From contig PKCQ01000095.1 of the NCBI GenBank assembly GCA_002862265.1, forward strand, positions 1 through 8,056: a stretch of DNA of 8,056 bases, given 5' to 3'. A program made the translations under genes and the position numbers. The notes beneath the pieces are model-generated. The model was not told the origin of the DNA and searched no databases. It saw nothing but the letters and a program-made list of their open reading frames with translations. Origin of the DNA: Planctomycetaceae bacterium (GTDB lineage: Bacteria > Planctomycetota > Planctomycetia > Pirellulales > Pirellulaceae). Below, piece after piece: positions 1-6,026 of the stretch (position 1 is its first letter; each line of letters starts with the position of its first letter).

Positions 1-1908
1 CAACAAGCGATCCGTCGCGTCGTCGCGACGATTGAGCAAAACGTCTTCCACGTGTTCCAGCAACTCGGCCGGAATTTCTTCGTAGACTTCCAGCTGTCCT
101 GCGTTGACGATACCCATGTCGAGGCCAGCTTTGACCGCATGAAACAAGAATGCGCTGTGCATCGCTTCTCGCACGCGATCATTTCCGCGGAAGCTAAAGC
201 TAATATTGCTGACTCCGCCTGAAGTCTTCGCTCCTGGGCATTCTTCCTTGATGCGGCGAACTGCGTTGATAAAGTCCACCGCGTAGTTATTGTGCTCCTC
301 GATGCCGGTGGCGACCGTCAAAATGTTCGGGTCGAAGACAATATCTTCAGGAGGGAAACCAACTTCGTTGACCAGGATGTTGTACGCTCGCTTGCAAATG
401 CGAACTTTGTTCGCTTCATCCGCTGCTTGACCTTCCTCATCGAAGGCCATCACGACGGCGGCCGCTCCATACTGTAGAACTAACCTCGCGCGGCGTTTGA
501 ATTCTTCCTCACCGTCCTTCAAAGAAATTGAGTTGACGACGGCTTTTCCTTGGCAGTTCTGCAAGCCGGCTTCGATGACTTCCCACTTACTACTGTCGAT
601 CATCACTGGAACAGAAGCAGCGATACTATCACCGGCGATCAACCGCAAGAAGCGCGTCATTGCTTCGACGCCATCAAGTAACGCATCGTCGAAGTTAACG
701 TCGATAATCGTCGCGCCGTTTTCCACTTGCTGACGCGCAACTTCTACCGCCTCTTCGTATTGTTCTTCGCGAATGAGCCGAGCAAACTTGCGACTGCCCG
801 TCACGTTGGTTCTTTCACCCACCATCGTGAAGGGAATCTCTGGTCGCATGACCATGGGGAGCTGACCGGAGAGCCGCGTGTAGATCGGCAACTCAGGTTC
901 TTTCCTGGGTTTGATTCCCTGGAGTCGTTCGGCAAAGGCAGCGATGTGGTCGGGTGAGGTTCCACAGCAGCCGCCAACAATATTAACCCAGCCGTTGTCT
1001 GCATACTCACCGACGATTCCAGCCATTCTTTTCGGGCCAAGATCGAACTCGCCCATCTCGTTGGGCAAGCCTGCGTTCGGGTGGCAGCTAATCGGAGTAG
1101 TAGTGACTTTCGACAACTCTTCGATATGAGGCCGCATCACATCTGGGCCAAGCGCGCAATTCATCCCGATCGTAAACAGAGGGAAATGAGAGGTTGCAGC
1201 GACGAACGCTTCAATGCTCTGACCGCTGACAAAGGTGCGGCCACCTTGATCAAAGGTGCCGCTAATCATGACCGGTACGTGAAGCCCTGTTTCATTCATA
1301 AAGTCCTGAATGGCAAACAAGCAGGCCTTCAAGTTCAGTGTGTCGATCGTTGTTTCTGGAAAAAGAATGTCGACCCCGGCTTTGACCATTCCGTCGACTT
1401 GTCGACGGTAGCTGCCCACCATTTCAGGAAATGTGATGCTTCTAGCCGCAGCATCATCAACGTCCACGCTGATCGCCATTTGCTGACTAGTGGGCCCAAT
1501 CGCCCCAGCCACAAATCGCGGCTTGTCAGGCGTTCGCTCGGTCCATTCGTCCGCAGCTTTTCGCGCACACGCGATTGCAGCCGCGTTGATCTCATCAACG
1601 AGTTCTACCGGAAGATCAAACTCAACCATCCCGACGGGCGAAGCACCGAAGGAGTTTGTTTCGACAATGTCACACCCCGCCGCATAGTACTCGGAGTGAA
1701 TGGCAGTTATCTTCTCAGGATGCGTTAGGCACAGAATATCCGCAAAGTTGTTCAAATCTTTGTGGTGGTCTGCAAAACGCTCGCCGCGCACAGCCTTCTC
1801 GTCCAGCTTGAGCCGCTGGATCATCGTTCCCATTGCACCATCGAGCAACAAAATACGCTCTCGAATCAGTTCTTGGAGCTGATCGTAGCTGCTAGATCTT
1901 CTCAACAT
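1..1908 (-). CDS. metH: Cobalamin-dependent methionine synthase, N-terminal 636 residues (partial, cut by left edge)
   Basis: Transfers a methyl group from 5-methyltetrahydrofolate via cobalamin to homocysteine, giving methionine, in the cytoplasm. The frame is open from the ATG at 1908 to the window edge. Residues about 12-335 form the homocysteine S-methyltransferase barrel: LLDGAMGTMIQ near the start, NCALGP with C251, and GGCCGT with C314/C315. These are the three zinc ligands and sit within a few residues of their E. coli positions. Residues about 355-636 are the pterin-binding domain: GERTNVTGS (364-372), VMIDSSKWEVIE, VNSISLKDG, VVMAFDEEGQA, FDPNILTVATG, SFSFRGNDRVREAMH. The cobalamin-binding and AdoMet reactivation domains would lie off the left edge, so cobalamin dependence is inferred from the two-domain architecture. 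Start support: AGGA at 1915-1918, six bases from the ATG. Oddity: the usual N-M-D-E-G-M-L-D is N-F-D-D-A-L-L-D at residues 405-412. Identity is very secure. Confidence 0.97.
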   Translation of the reverse strand, partial: MLRRSSSYDQLQELIRERILLLDGAMGTMIQRLKLDEKAVRGERFADHHKDLNNFADILCLTHPEKITAIHSEYYAAGCDIVETNSFGASPVGMVEFDLPVELVDEINAAAIACARKAADEWTERTPDKPRFVAGAIGPTSQQMAISVDVDDAAARSITFPEMVGSYRRQVDGMVKAGVDILFPETTIDTLNLKACLFAIQDFMNETGLHVPVMISGTFDQGGRTFVSGQSIEAFVAATSHFPLFTIGMNCALGPDVMRPHIEELSKVTTTPISCHPNAGLPNEMGEFDLGPKRMAGIVGEYADNGWVNIVGGCCGTSPDHIAAFAERLQGIKPRKEPELPIYTRLSGQLPMVMRPEIPFTMVGERTNVTGSRKFARLIREEQYEEAVEVARQQVENGATIIDVNFDDALLDGVEAMTRFLRLIAGDSIAASVPVMIDSSKWEVIEAGLQNCQGKAVVNSISLKDGEEEFKRRARLVLQYGAAAVVMAFDEEGQAADEANKVRICKRAYNILVNEVGFPPEDIVFDPNILTVATGIEEHNNYAVDFINAVRRIKEECPGAKTSGGVSNISFSFRGNDRVREAMHSAFLFHAVKAGLDMGIVNAGQLEVYEEIPAELLEHVEDVLLNRRDDATDRLL

Positions 1909-1939
1909 GGCTTTTCCTGAGCTTGACGGGAATTCCTTT

Positions 1940-1965
1940 AGCGGGGGGGATAGGCACTCCCCGCT
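1940..1965 (-). promoter_or_regulatory. GC-rich hairpin in the metH leader
   Basis: On the metH strand AGCGGGG (1965 to 1959) pairs perfectly with CCCCGCT (1946 to 1940) around a 12-nt loop, 7 bp in all. It ends 31 nt before the metH start codon and upstream of its ribosome binding site. No U-tract follows, so it is not a classical terminator. The upstream arm lies within one of two copies of a 12-nt repeat, so the downstream arm has an alternative partner further upstream. A regulatory role is inference only. Confidence 0.4.
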
Positions 1966-2055
1966 TTACATCCACATTCTATATATCCGCCCATCCGGAT
2001 GGAAGGGTCAACAATTGCGAGTGGGACGGTAAAAGCAAGCAGTTCCCCGCTTTAC
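1958..2055. repeat. Exact 12-nt direct repeat pair (TCCCCGCTTTAC)
   Basis: TCCCCGCTTTAC occurs at 1958-1969 and again at 2044-2055, 86 nt apart start to start. On the metH strand it reads GTAAAGCGGGGA. The left copy supplies one arm of the hairpin in front of metH; the right copy falls near the 3' end of the possible small gene. Two identical 12-mers so close in a leader are unlikely by chance and could be a protein-binding operator pair or alternative RNA pairing arms. Which of these applies cannot be decided from the sequence. Confidence 0.5.
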
Positions 2056-2220
2056 GGCTTTTTTTCGGCATTGGGACAGGGTGTGGATTACGTACAGAGC
2101 CGCCAACTCCACCCTGTCGCCCATCCCCTCCAGGCTTTCGCAGATCGCCTGACAGAAAATGTCTTCGCAACACGCAAAAGACTCAAGACCGGAATTGACA
2201 GTTCCGATACTCACGACCAT
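2008..2220 (-). CDS. Possible small Cys-rich protein, 70 aa, unknown function
   Basis: Not recognised as any family. The ATG at 2220 has a near-ideal AAGGAG seven bases upstream and the frame runs to a TGA at 2008-2010. An upstream TTG at 2226 would sit one base from that AAGGAG, so ATG is the better start. The product has seven cysteines in 70 residues: C17 and C18, C23, C27, C51, C62 and C70. A plausible amphipathic helical middle (around residues 19-50) is followed by a basic tail. There is no signal peptide or clear membrane span. The TGA lies 99 nt before the metH ATG on the same strand, so it could be the first gene of a metH transcript or a translated leader. Caution: overlapping open frames of similar length exist on the other strand, and only the ribosome binding site singles this one out. 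A chance frame remains quite possible. Confidence 0.4.
   Translation of the reverse strand: MVVSIGTVNSGLESFACCEDIFCQAICESLEGMGDRVELAALYVIHTLSQCRKKAVKRGTACFYRPTRNC
2072..2123. repeat. Imperfect inverted repeat, about 14 bp with bulges
   Basis: ACAGGGTG (2076-2083) is perfectly complementary to CACCCTGT (2110-2117). Outside it, TGGG (2072-2075) pairs with CCCA (2120-2123) after a 2-nt bulge, and inside it GA (2086-2087) pairs with TC (2108-2109) after another. The loop is 20 nt. It lies inside the possible minus-strand small gene. It is not followed by a T-tract on either strand, so it does not look like a terminator. It could be an operator or an RNA structure; function unknown. Confidence 0.4.
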
Positions 2221-2227
2221 GTGCAAT

Positions 2228-2233
2228 CTCCTT
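2228..2233 (-). promoter_or_regulatory. Strong Shine-Dalgarno of the possible small gene
   Basis: AAGGAG on the minus strand, seven bases before the ATG at 2220. It is a better match than the sites in front of the recognised genes in the window (AGGA, AAGGA, GGAG), and it is the main reason for treating the small frame as possibly translated. Confidence 0.45.
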
Positions 2234-2260
2234 GCGTATCAAGACGCTGATGCGCTCGGC

Positions 2261-2290
2261 TTGATTCCATAACAGGACATCCGCTATTTA
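2261..2290 (+). promoter_or_regulatory. Candidate sigma-70-type promoter for the three-gene unit
   Basis: TTGATT (2261-2266) and TATTTA (2285-2290) are separated by 18 nt, giving a plausible -35/-10 pair and a leader of roughly 80 nt before the ATG of gene A. The -10 is imperfect, and planctomycete promoters are poorly predictable by eye, so this is a candidate only. Confidence 0.25.
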
Positions 2291-2378
2291 GAGAATGCTT
2301 TCCTGTATCCCCACCGTTCGGGTGAATAAACGGGCTCCCTAGGTCTCCTTCCCCAATCGGTCATTTAAGGACGACAAC

Positions 2379-3920
2379 ATGCCACGGTCGGCATCGACTT
2401 CCAAACGGAACGCTTCTTCAGGTCGCGGACGCTTCCAGCCTCAGCCGATAGAATCGGAGCTGGAACGCACTCCAGTATTGTTCCGTTTGCCTGAGGTTGA
2501 ACTACCACCTCCGGCCCCCAAGTCGAGCTCAACGGAAGACCTACAGCCGACGGAAGAGTACCAGGATGAGTATCAAACTCCTCCTGAGGATTTCGAGTCC
2601 GAATTCGTTGCGCTTCCAAGGCGATCCCAACTGGACTTGCCAAGCGCAGACGACGCTGATCCTGCGCGACAGAAAAGCAGGGAGTTCCAAGCAGGGGCAA
2701 CCATCACAACTTCTGCTTCTGCTTCTGCTGAAGAAGAGAAGCCAGGAAGCTGGTGGGAGCATTGGTCGAGTGGCGTAGTTCTTATTCTCTTGATCATTGC
2801 TTTAGTAACAGCCAGCATCATTGCCTTCAATGATGCCCAGCCGCCCGAGCCCGACCTCCTGGCCAAAGATGGGAAGAGTGAAGAATTTAGTCTTTCGGAG
2901 ATCCTTATCCCCGAGATGCAAGCCGATCTACCAGGTATACCGAAAACTGCCGACACTGCTGCGATATCAACTTCGATGATTCCGCCGCTTTCCTTACCAA
3001 CGCAAAGCGGGAACAAACCAGCACAGCAAGCCCCCCCTGAAAACACCAACTCATTACGTGAGAGCCTCGCTGGTCTGAGTCCGAACAGCCCAGCCGCACC
3101 GGCTGCTTCCCCAGTATCTCAACTCGCCAATCAGCCGCCAGCCTCGACGCCAGATTCTTCAGGCCCAAGCATGAGCCTAAGCGAAAACCTACAGTTCTCA
3201 GAGCCGACTTTAGCATTAATTGCAGCATCAGCTGATACTGTCGCGAAGAAAGAGAGCAACTCATCGGCTCCAGGCTTCAACGCCAACTCAGTAGACAACT
3301 CCAATCAGCCAGGCGGAGGCTTGAGCCTGAAACTCCCCCCACTTGGCCAGCAGGATTCGCTGCTTTTGCCACCGCTGGCAGAAATGGAAAACAACAATAC
3401 TCAGAATGTCGAACTTACCAACCTAGAGCCCGCCATACCTGAGCCACAGCTACCTGCTGACACAACGGTAGTCTCGGCATTACCTTCGGCAACTCCAAAA
3501 AAATTCCCGGCCATTCCGGAGACGCCAGCCGCAACTTACGACTCTATCCTGAGGCTGCCGATTCCATCCGATCCAGCAGCAGGCAACGTCCAGACGGTTG
3601 CAGGTGGCCCCGCTGATGCACAGTTTTCTACCAGTGGGCATCGCACCGCCGCGACGGTTACTCAACCACAGCTCGGCGACACCCCTCTACTGAACAGCCC
3701 AGCAACTTCGAGTTCGTTTACGCCGGATTCCTCGCCCCCAGGTTTGACGCCGGAGGGAACGGCCCAAGTCCCAACAGGAAACCAAACAACTAGAACTGCT
3801 ACTCCGCAGCAACAAAACAACACACCCGAACTTCGCCGCACAGCAACTGCAGAAGGCAATGAAGACGCCATCATTCGCGCATGGCAATCCTTTCGTCCTT
3901 CATCGAATCGATATCAGTAG
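2379..3920 (+). CDS. Gene A: single-pass membrane protein with long Pro/Ser/Thr/Gln-rich low-complexity regions, 513 aa
   Basis: Family not recognised. Residues 1-130 are charged and disordered, with Arg/Lys scattered along an otherwise acidic stretch. A Trp-rich patch (GSWWEHW, 123-129) precedes one strong hydrophobic helix at about 131-150. The remaining 363 residues are low-complexity, rich in Pro, Ser, Thr, Ala, Asn and Gln. There is no cysteine and no recognisable folded domain; the last 20 residues (EDAIIRAWQSF) may form a short helix. There is no cleavable signal peptide. Basic residues before the span suggest an N-in, C-out (type II) topology, placing the long tail in the periplasm or cell wall space. 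LFRLPEVELPPP at 34-45 resembles a motif in gene B. AAGGA (2367-2371) lies seven bases before the ATG. It is first of three same-strand genes. By position it could stand where a chain-length-type membrane partner of a CpsD/Wzc protein would be, but it shows no Wzz features. Confidence 0.85.
   Translation: MPRSASTSKRNASSGRGRFQPQPIESELERTPVLFRLPEVELPPPAPKSSSTEDLQPTEEYQDEYQTPPEDFESEFVALPRRSQLDLPSADDADPARQKSREFQAGATITTSASASAEEEKPGSWWEHWSSGVVLILLIIALVTASIIAFNDAQPPEPDLLAKDGKSEEFSLSEILIPEMQADLPGIPKTADTAAISTSMIPPLSLPTQSGNKPAQQAPPENTNSLRESLAGLSPNSPAAPAASPVSQLANQPPASTPDSSGPSMSLSENLQFSEPTLALIAASADTVAKKESNSSAPGFNANSVDNSNQPGGGLSLKLPPLGQQDSLLLPPLAEMENNNTQNVELTNLEPAIPEPQLPADTTVVSALPSATPKKFPAIPETPAATYDSILRLPIPSDPAAGNVQTVAGGPADAQFSTSGHRTAATVTQPQLGDTPLLNSPATSSSFTPDSSPPGLTPEGTAQVPTGNQTTRTATPQQQNNTPELRRTATAEGNEDAIIRAWQSFRPSSNRYQ
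2711..2742 (+). repeat. TTCTGC triplet repeat forming an in-gene hairpin
   Basis: Three perfect tandem TTCTGC units (2711-2728) encode the alternating Ser-Ala run just before the membrane segment of gene A. GCTTCT (2715-2720) and CTTCT (2722-2726) pair with AGAAG (2732-2736) and AGAAGC (2737-2742), giving 11 bp with one bulged G and a 5-nt loop. A short repeat of this kind can change length in whole codon pairs without breaking the frame. Probably incidental low-complexity coding sequence. Confidence 0.45.
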
Positions 3921-3985
3921 CCATGCTTGAGCTCGCTGCGCCGTACAGAAAGCAGAAGCTTACATAGACAAACGAAACCGCTTGG

Positions 3986-4010
3986 CCCGACCATTTTCTC
4001 AATGGTCGGG
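3986..4010 (+). terminator. Strong 10-bp hairpin between genes A and B (attenuator, processing site or weak terminator)
   Basis: CCCGACCATT (3986-3995) and AATGGTCGGG (4001-4010) form a perfect 10-bp stem with the 5-nt loop TTCTC, in the 143-nt gap between gene A (stop at 3920) and gene B (start at 4064). The first T-run, GTTTT, comes only about 9 nt after the stem, so it is not a textbook intrinsic terminator. It ends 53 nt before the gene B ATG and does not cover its ribosome binding site. It may set the A:B expression ratio by partial termination or protect the end of the gene A message. The symmetrical stem would also work in the opposite direction. Confidence 0.4.
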
Positions 4011-4063
4011 AACCGTGTGTTTTGCCAACGACTATCCGCAAGAATTAGCGCAGGAACTAGGAT

Positions 4064-5932
4064 ATGGCACACAGCCTGAACAAAGCCTTCATCCAAGCCT
4101 ATGGTAAAGCCAAGGCTTCGGGGACTGCAGCATCAGCCGCAGAGGAGGCACTGAATAATCCACCTACGAACGATCTTCCGACTGCAACAGAGCCTGTCGC
4201 TGCGCCATCGCCTAGCGAGCCTTCTCCCGTCCCAGCCGTTGTTCCGGAGCACGCTATTTCGAGTTCGCTAGCCCTAGCGGCTGTCGACACAGTTGATTCC
4301 AAACCGTCTAAAGCTGTTGAGCAAGCAGAAACTGTCATTTCGGAGAAAACATCACTTCCGAGTGAAGCACCAGCGGATCTGGATTGGTCAGTCGCCACAA
4401 CTGGTGATGGCTTCGACTTTATGGTTCGAGTAGATACTGCTTCCATGGAGATTCCACAGCCAAGCTTCATGCGTCCTCGTGGTACCAAACAGCTTGCGGA
4501 AGTTTCAGTCTCGACTCCAGATCAGACCATCGAGGCAAAGGCGGAAAAAGCAGCTTCAACGATTCGCGACACGATCGCGCAGCAGATGCAAACAATTGCT
4601 TCAAGTGCCGACTCCGTCGATTCGAGCCAAGTCTTCTTGGTCGAGCCATTCTGGCGGAAAGTGCCCAATGTTGCATCTGAACAAGCAGCAAACTCACCTA
4701 CGCTGGAGATCCAAAGTACAGCAGGGGCAGAGGTTCAGCCTACGGCTGCCACGTCGCGACCAGAACCAGAGCACATCACCGAAACCGCTACATCAAACGA
4801 ACAGATTGAAGTAAATCGGATACGCCATGATGAAATGGGCGATACGCCCGCTCCAGCTGCACCTATTCCAGACACAGTAGGCGTGCAAGGCTCCCAGGCT
4901 GAGACCGTAGCGGCCTATGATGGTCGCTTGGACGATTTCGACGACACTGGAGCAGATCCTGAAGGGATGGCCCCTGGCAATGCCGATCCCCTCGAGCCGA
5001 TGCAATTGGAAGCACCAGCTGCTCCAGCTCTGTCTGCAGACGAAGTCCGCAACTGGGTGGAAGACTATGCCGACAGGATGAGCGAAAAAGGCGAGATCTT
5101 TCGCCTCGACGCTCCTTCTTACCAGGAGCCCGCCATTCAGGACGAGTCGAGAGAAAGCGAAGAGCTGAGTTCTATCGTTCAGTATCCTTCTACGATCGCA
5201 GGTGATGACCAAGCATCCCGACGTGCGGCAGCCTACGAAGCCGAAGAAGAGTTACGCCGTATTCAAACTCAGCGTTTCAATCCCGCTTGGGAGGTTGATG
5301 AGTTTCACTGGCCAGCGGTTTGCAACGAACTAATGCAGATGACAGAGTCAGGGCTAGAGCAAGTTGCAGCAAACTTGGTCCGAGCTAGCGAAGAGGGGCT
5401 TCACGTAATGGCCGTTACCAGCCCTCAGGCTGGAGAAGGTAGAACCACGGTAGCTTGTTGCCTGGCCAAACTTGCGGGTGCTAACGGCTTGCGTGTGGCC
5501 ATAGTAGATGGCGATGTGGAAAACCCAAGCTTGTCGAGCCAGACCAACCTGGACATTGATTTCGACTGGCGAACCGCGATAGTCAATCAAACGCCAGTGG
5601 AAGAAGTTGCGGTCCACTCGGTGGAGGACGAAGTGACGTTGGTTCCCTTGGTTCAACCAGTCCATGAAACCGAGATCGCTTCCGACGACAATCGCGTCGC
5701 CTTCATGCTGCAAGAACTATCTGATTACTTCGATTTAGTAATCGTGGACATGGGACACATGGAATCCGCAAAGTCTCTGATATCTGGCCTGGGGCAGCAG
5801 GGAATCATCAACGCGGTCGTGACTGTAGTCGACAATCGCATCTCCTCACGTGAAGGCATCGAATCGTGCTTGCGACGAATTCGCCGTAGCGGAATCTCCA
5901 ACGTTGGAATTGTCGAAAATTTTGCAGCTTAA
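4064..5932 (+). CDS. Gene B: CpsD/Wzc-like (MinD-fold) P-loop protein with a ~400-residue disordered N-terminal region, 622 aa
   Basis: Residues 1-18 (SLNKAFIQAYGKAKA) look like a short amphipathic helix. Residues 19 to about 380 are acidic, Ala/Pro/Glu-rich and probably disordered, broken by aromatic islands at 120-131, 190-201 and 345-356. A charged helix at about 384-405 leads into WEVDEFHWP (409-417) and a domain of some 210 residues typical of capsular tyrosine autokinases. It has Walker A TSPQAGEGRTT (452-462), Walker A' VAIVDGDVENP (478-488, D482 and D484) and Walker B DLVIVDMGHM (557-566, D562). Three departures matter: the P-loop lysine is R460, the arginine usually following the Walker A' aspartates is E486, and there is no C-terminal tyrosine cluster. 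Kinase activity is therefore doubtful; nucleotide binding may persist. There is no membrane segment, so it should be cytoplasmic. AGGA (4052-4055) lies eight bases before the ATG. A ParA/MinD-like partitioning role is an alternative, but the flanking motifs fit CpsD better. Confidence 0.85.
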   Translation: MAHSLNKAFIQAYGKAKASGTAASAAEEALNNPPTNDLPTATEPVAAPSPSEPSPVPAVVPEHAISSSLALAAVDTVDSKPSKAVEQAETVISEKTSLPSEAPADLDWSVATTGDGFDFMVRVDTASMEIPQPSFMRPRGTKQLAEVSVSTPDQTIEAKAEKAASTIRDTIAQQMQTIASSADSVDSSQVFLVEPFWRKVPNVASEQAANSPTLEIQSTAGAEVQPTAATSRPEPEHITETATSNEQIEVNRIRHDEMGDTPAPAAPIPDTVGVQGSQAETVAAYDGRLDDFDDTGADPEGMAPGNADPLEPMQLEAPAAPALSADEVRNWVEDYADRMSEKGEIFRLDAPSYQEPAIQDESRESEELSSIVQYPSTIAGDDQASRRAAAYEAEEELRRIQTQRFNPAWEVDEFHWPAVCNELMQMTESGLEQVAANLVRASEEGLHVMAVTSPQAGEGRTTVACCLAKLAGANGLRVAIVDGDVENPSLSSQTNLDIDFDWRTAIVNQTPVEEVAVHSVEDEVTLVPLVQPVHETEIASDDNRVAFMLQELSDYFDLVIVDMGHMESAKSLISGLGQQGIINAVVTVVDNRISSREGIESCLRRIRRSGISNVGIVENFAA

Positions 5933-6014
5933 GAGAACGGCAGCTGAAACAAACGCGTGCATCCCAAACCACCTCTTGTCTAAGCAGATCACCCACACCG
6001 AACAACCAACAACT

Positions 6015-6018
6015 GGAG
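6015..6018 (+). promoter_or_regulatory. Shine-Dalgarno that decides the gene C start
   Basis: GGAG, eight bases before the ATG at 6027. The frame is open further upstream to an ATG at 5850, but that start would overlap the end of gene B by 83 nt and add 59 residues of a kind not found in ExeA-type proteins. The MYENHWNL beginning at 6027 matches the conserved family start. Confidence 0.6.
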
Positions 6019-6026
6019 CAGCGAGC

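Larger units (their letters stand above)
1909..2378. other. Divergent intergenic region between metH and the three-gene unit
   Basis: This 470-nt gap separates metH (minus) from gene A (plus), so it must hold promoters for both directions. It contains, from left to right, the metH ribosome binding site, a GC-rich hairpin, two copies of a 12-nt direct repeat, a possible small gene on the minus strand, an imperfect inverted repeat, and a weak sigma-70-like promoter facing right. On the minus strand I looked for the B12-box and the SAH and SAM riboswitch cores that often precede methionine genes and did not recognise any. The individual elements are listed separately. Confidence 0.7.

Noticed and set aside
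1081..1728. 215-codon plus-strand frame opposite metH
   Set aside because: It lies entirely antisense to unmistakable MetH coding sequence and its translation shows no domain; it is a shadow of metH codon usage.
2026..2067. Imperfect GTAAAAGC/GCTTTAC stem followed by a run of seven T on the plus strand, resembling an intrinsic terminator
   Set aside because: The stem is weak, with a mismatch and a bulge, and no plus-strand gene lies upstream that would need terminating.
1923..2198. 91-codon plus-strand frame starting within the metH leader
   Set aside because: Low-information, Pro/Arg-rich translation, no ribosome binding site, and it overlaps other equally short frames.
2195..2223. TTGACA at 2195-2200 as a -35 box
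   Set aside because: No acceptable -10 hexamer lies 16-18 nt downstream on the plus strand.
1909..2240. Cobalamin, SAM or SAH riboswitch in front of metH
   Set aside because: I did not recognise a B12-box or the conserved cores of the SAM or SAH riboswitches on the minus strand; a covariance-model search would be needed to exclude a divergent one.
1999..2250. 83-codon plus-strand frame in the divergent intergenic region
   Set aside because: It overlaps the minus-strand small frame, has no convincing ribosome binding site, and its product resembles nothing known; less supported than the minus-strand alternative.
2365..3264. Several minus-strand frames of 70-158 codons opposite gene A
   Set aside because: They arise from the biased composition of the low-complexity gene A; no ribosome binding sites or protein motifs.
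3914..4096. 60-codon minus-strand frame across the A-B gap
   Set aside because: It runs through the 10-bp hairpin and into both flanking genes, with no recognisable product.
5850..6026. Upstream in-frame start for gene C at 5850
   Set aside because: It would overlap the end of gene B by 83 nt and add 59 residues before the conserved MYENHWNL opening; the ATG at 6027 has a properly spaced GGAG.
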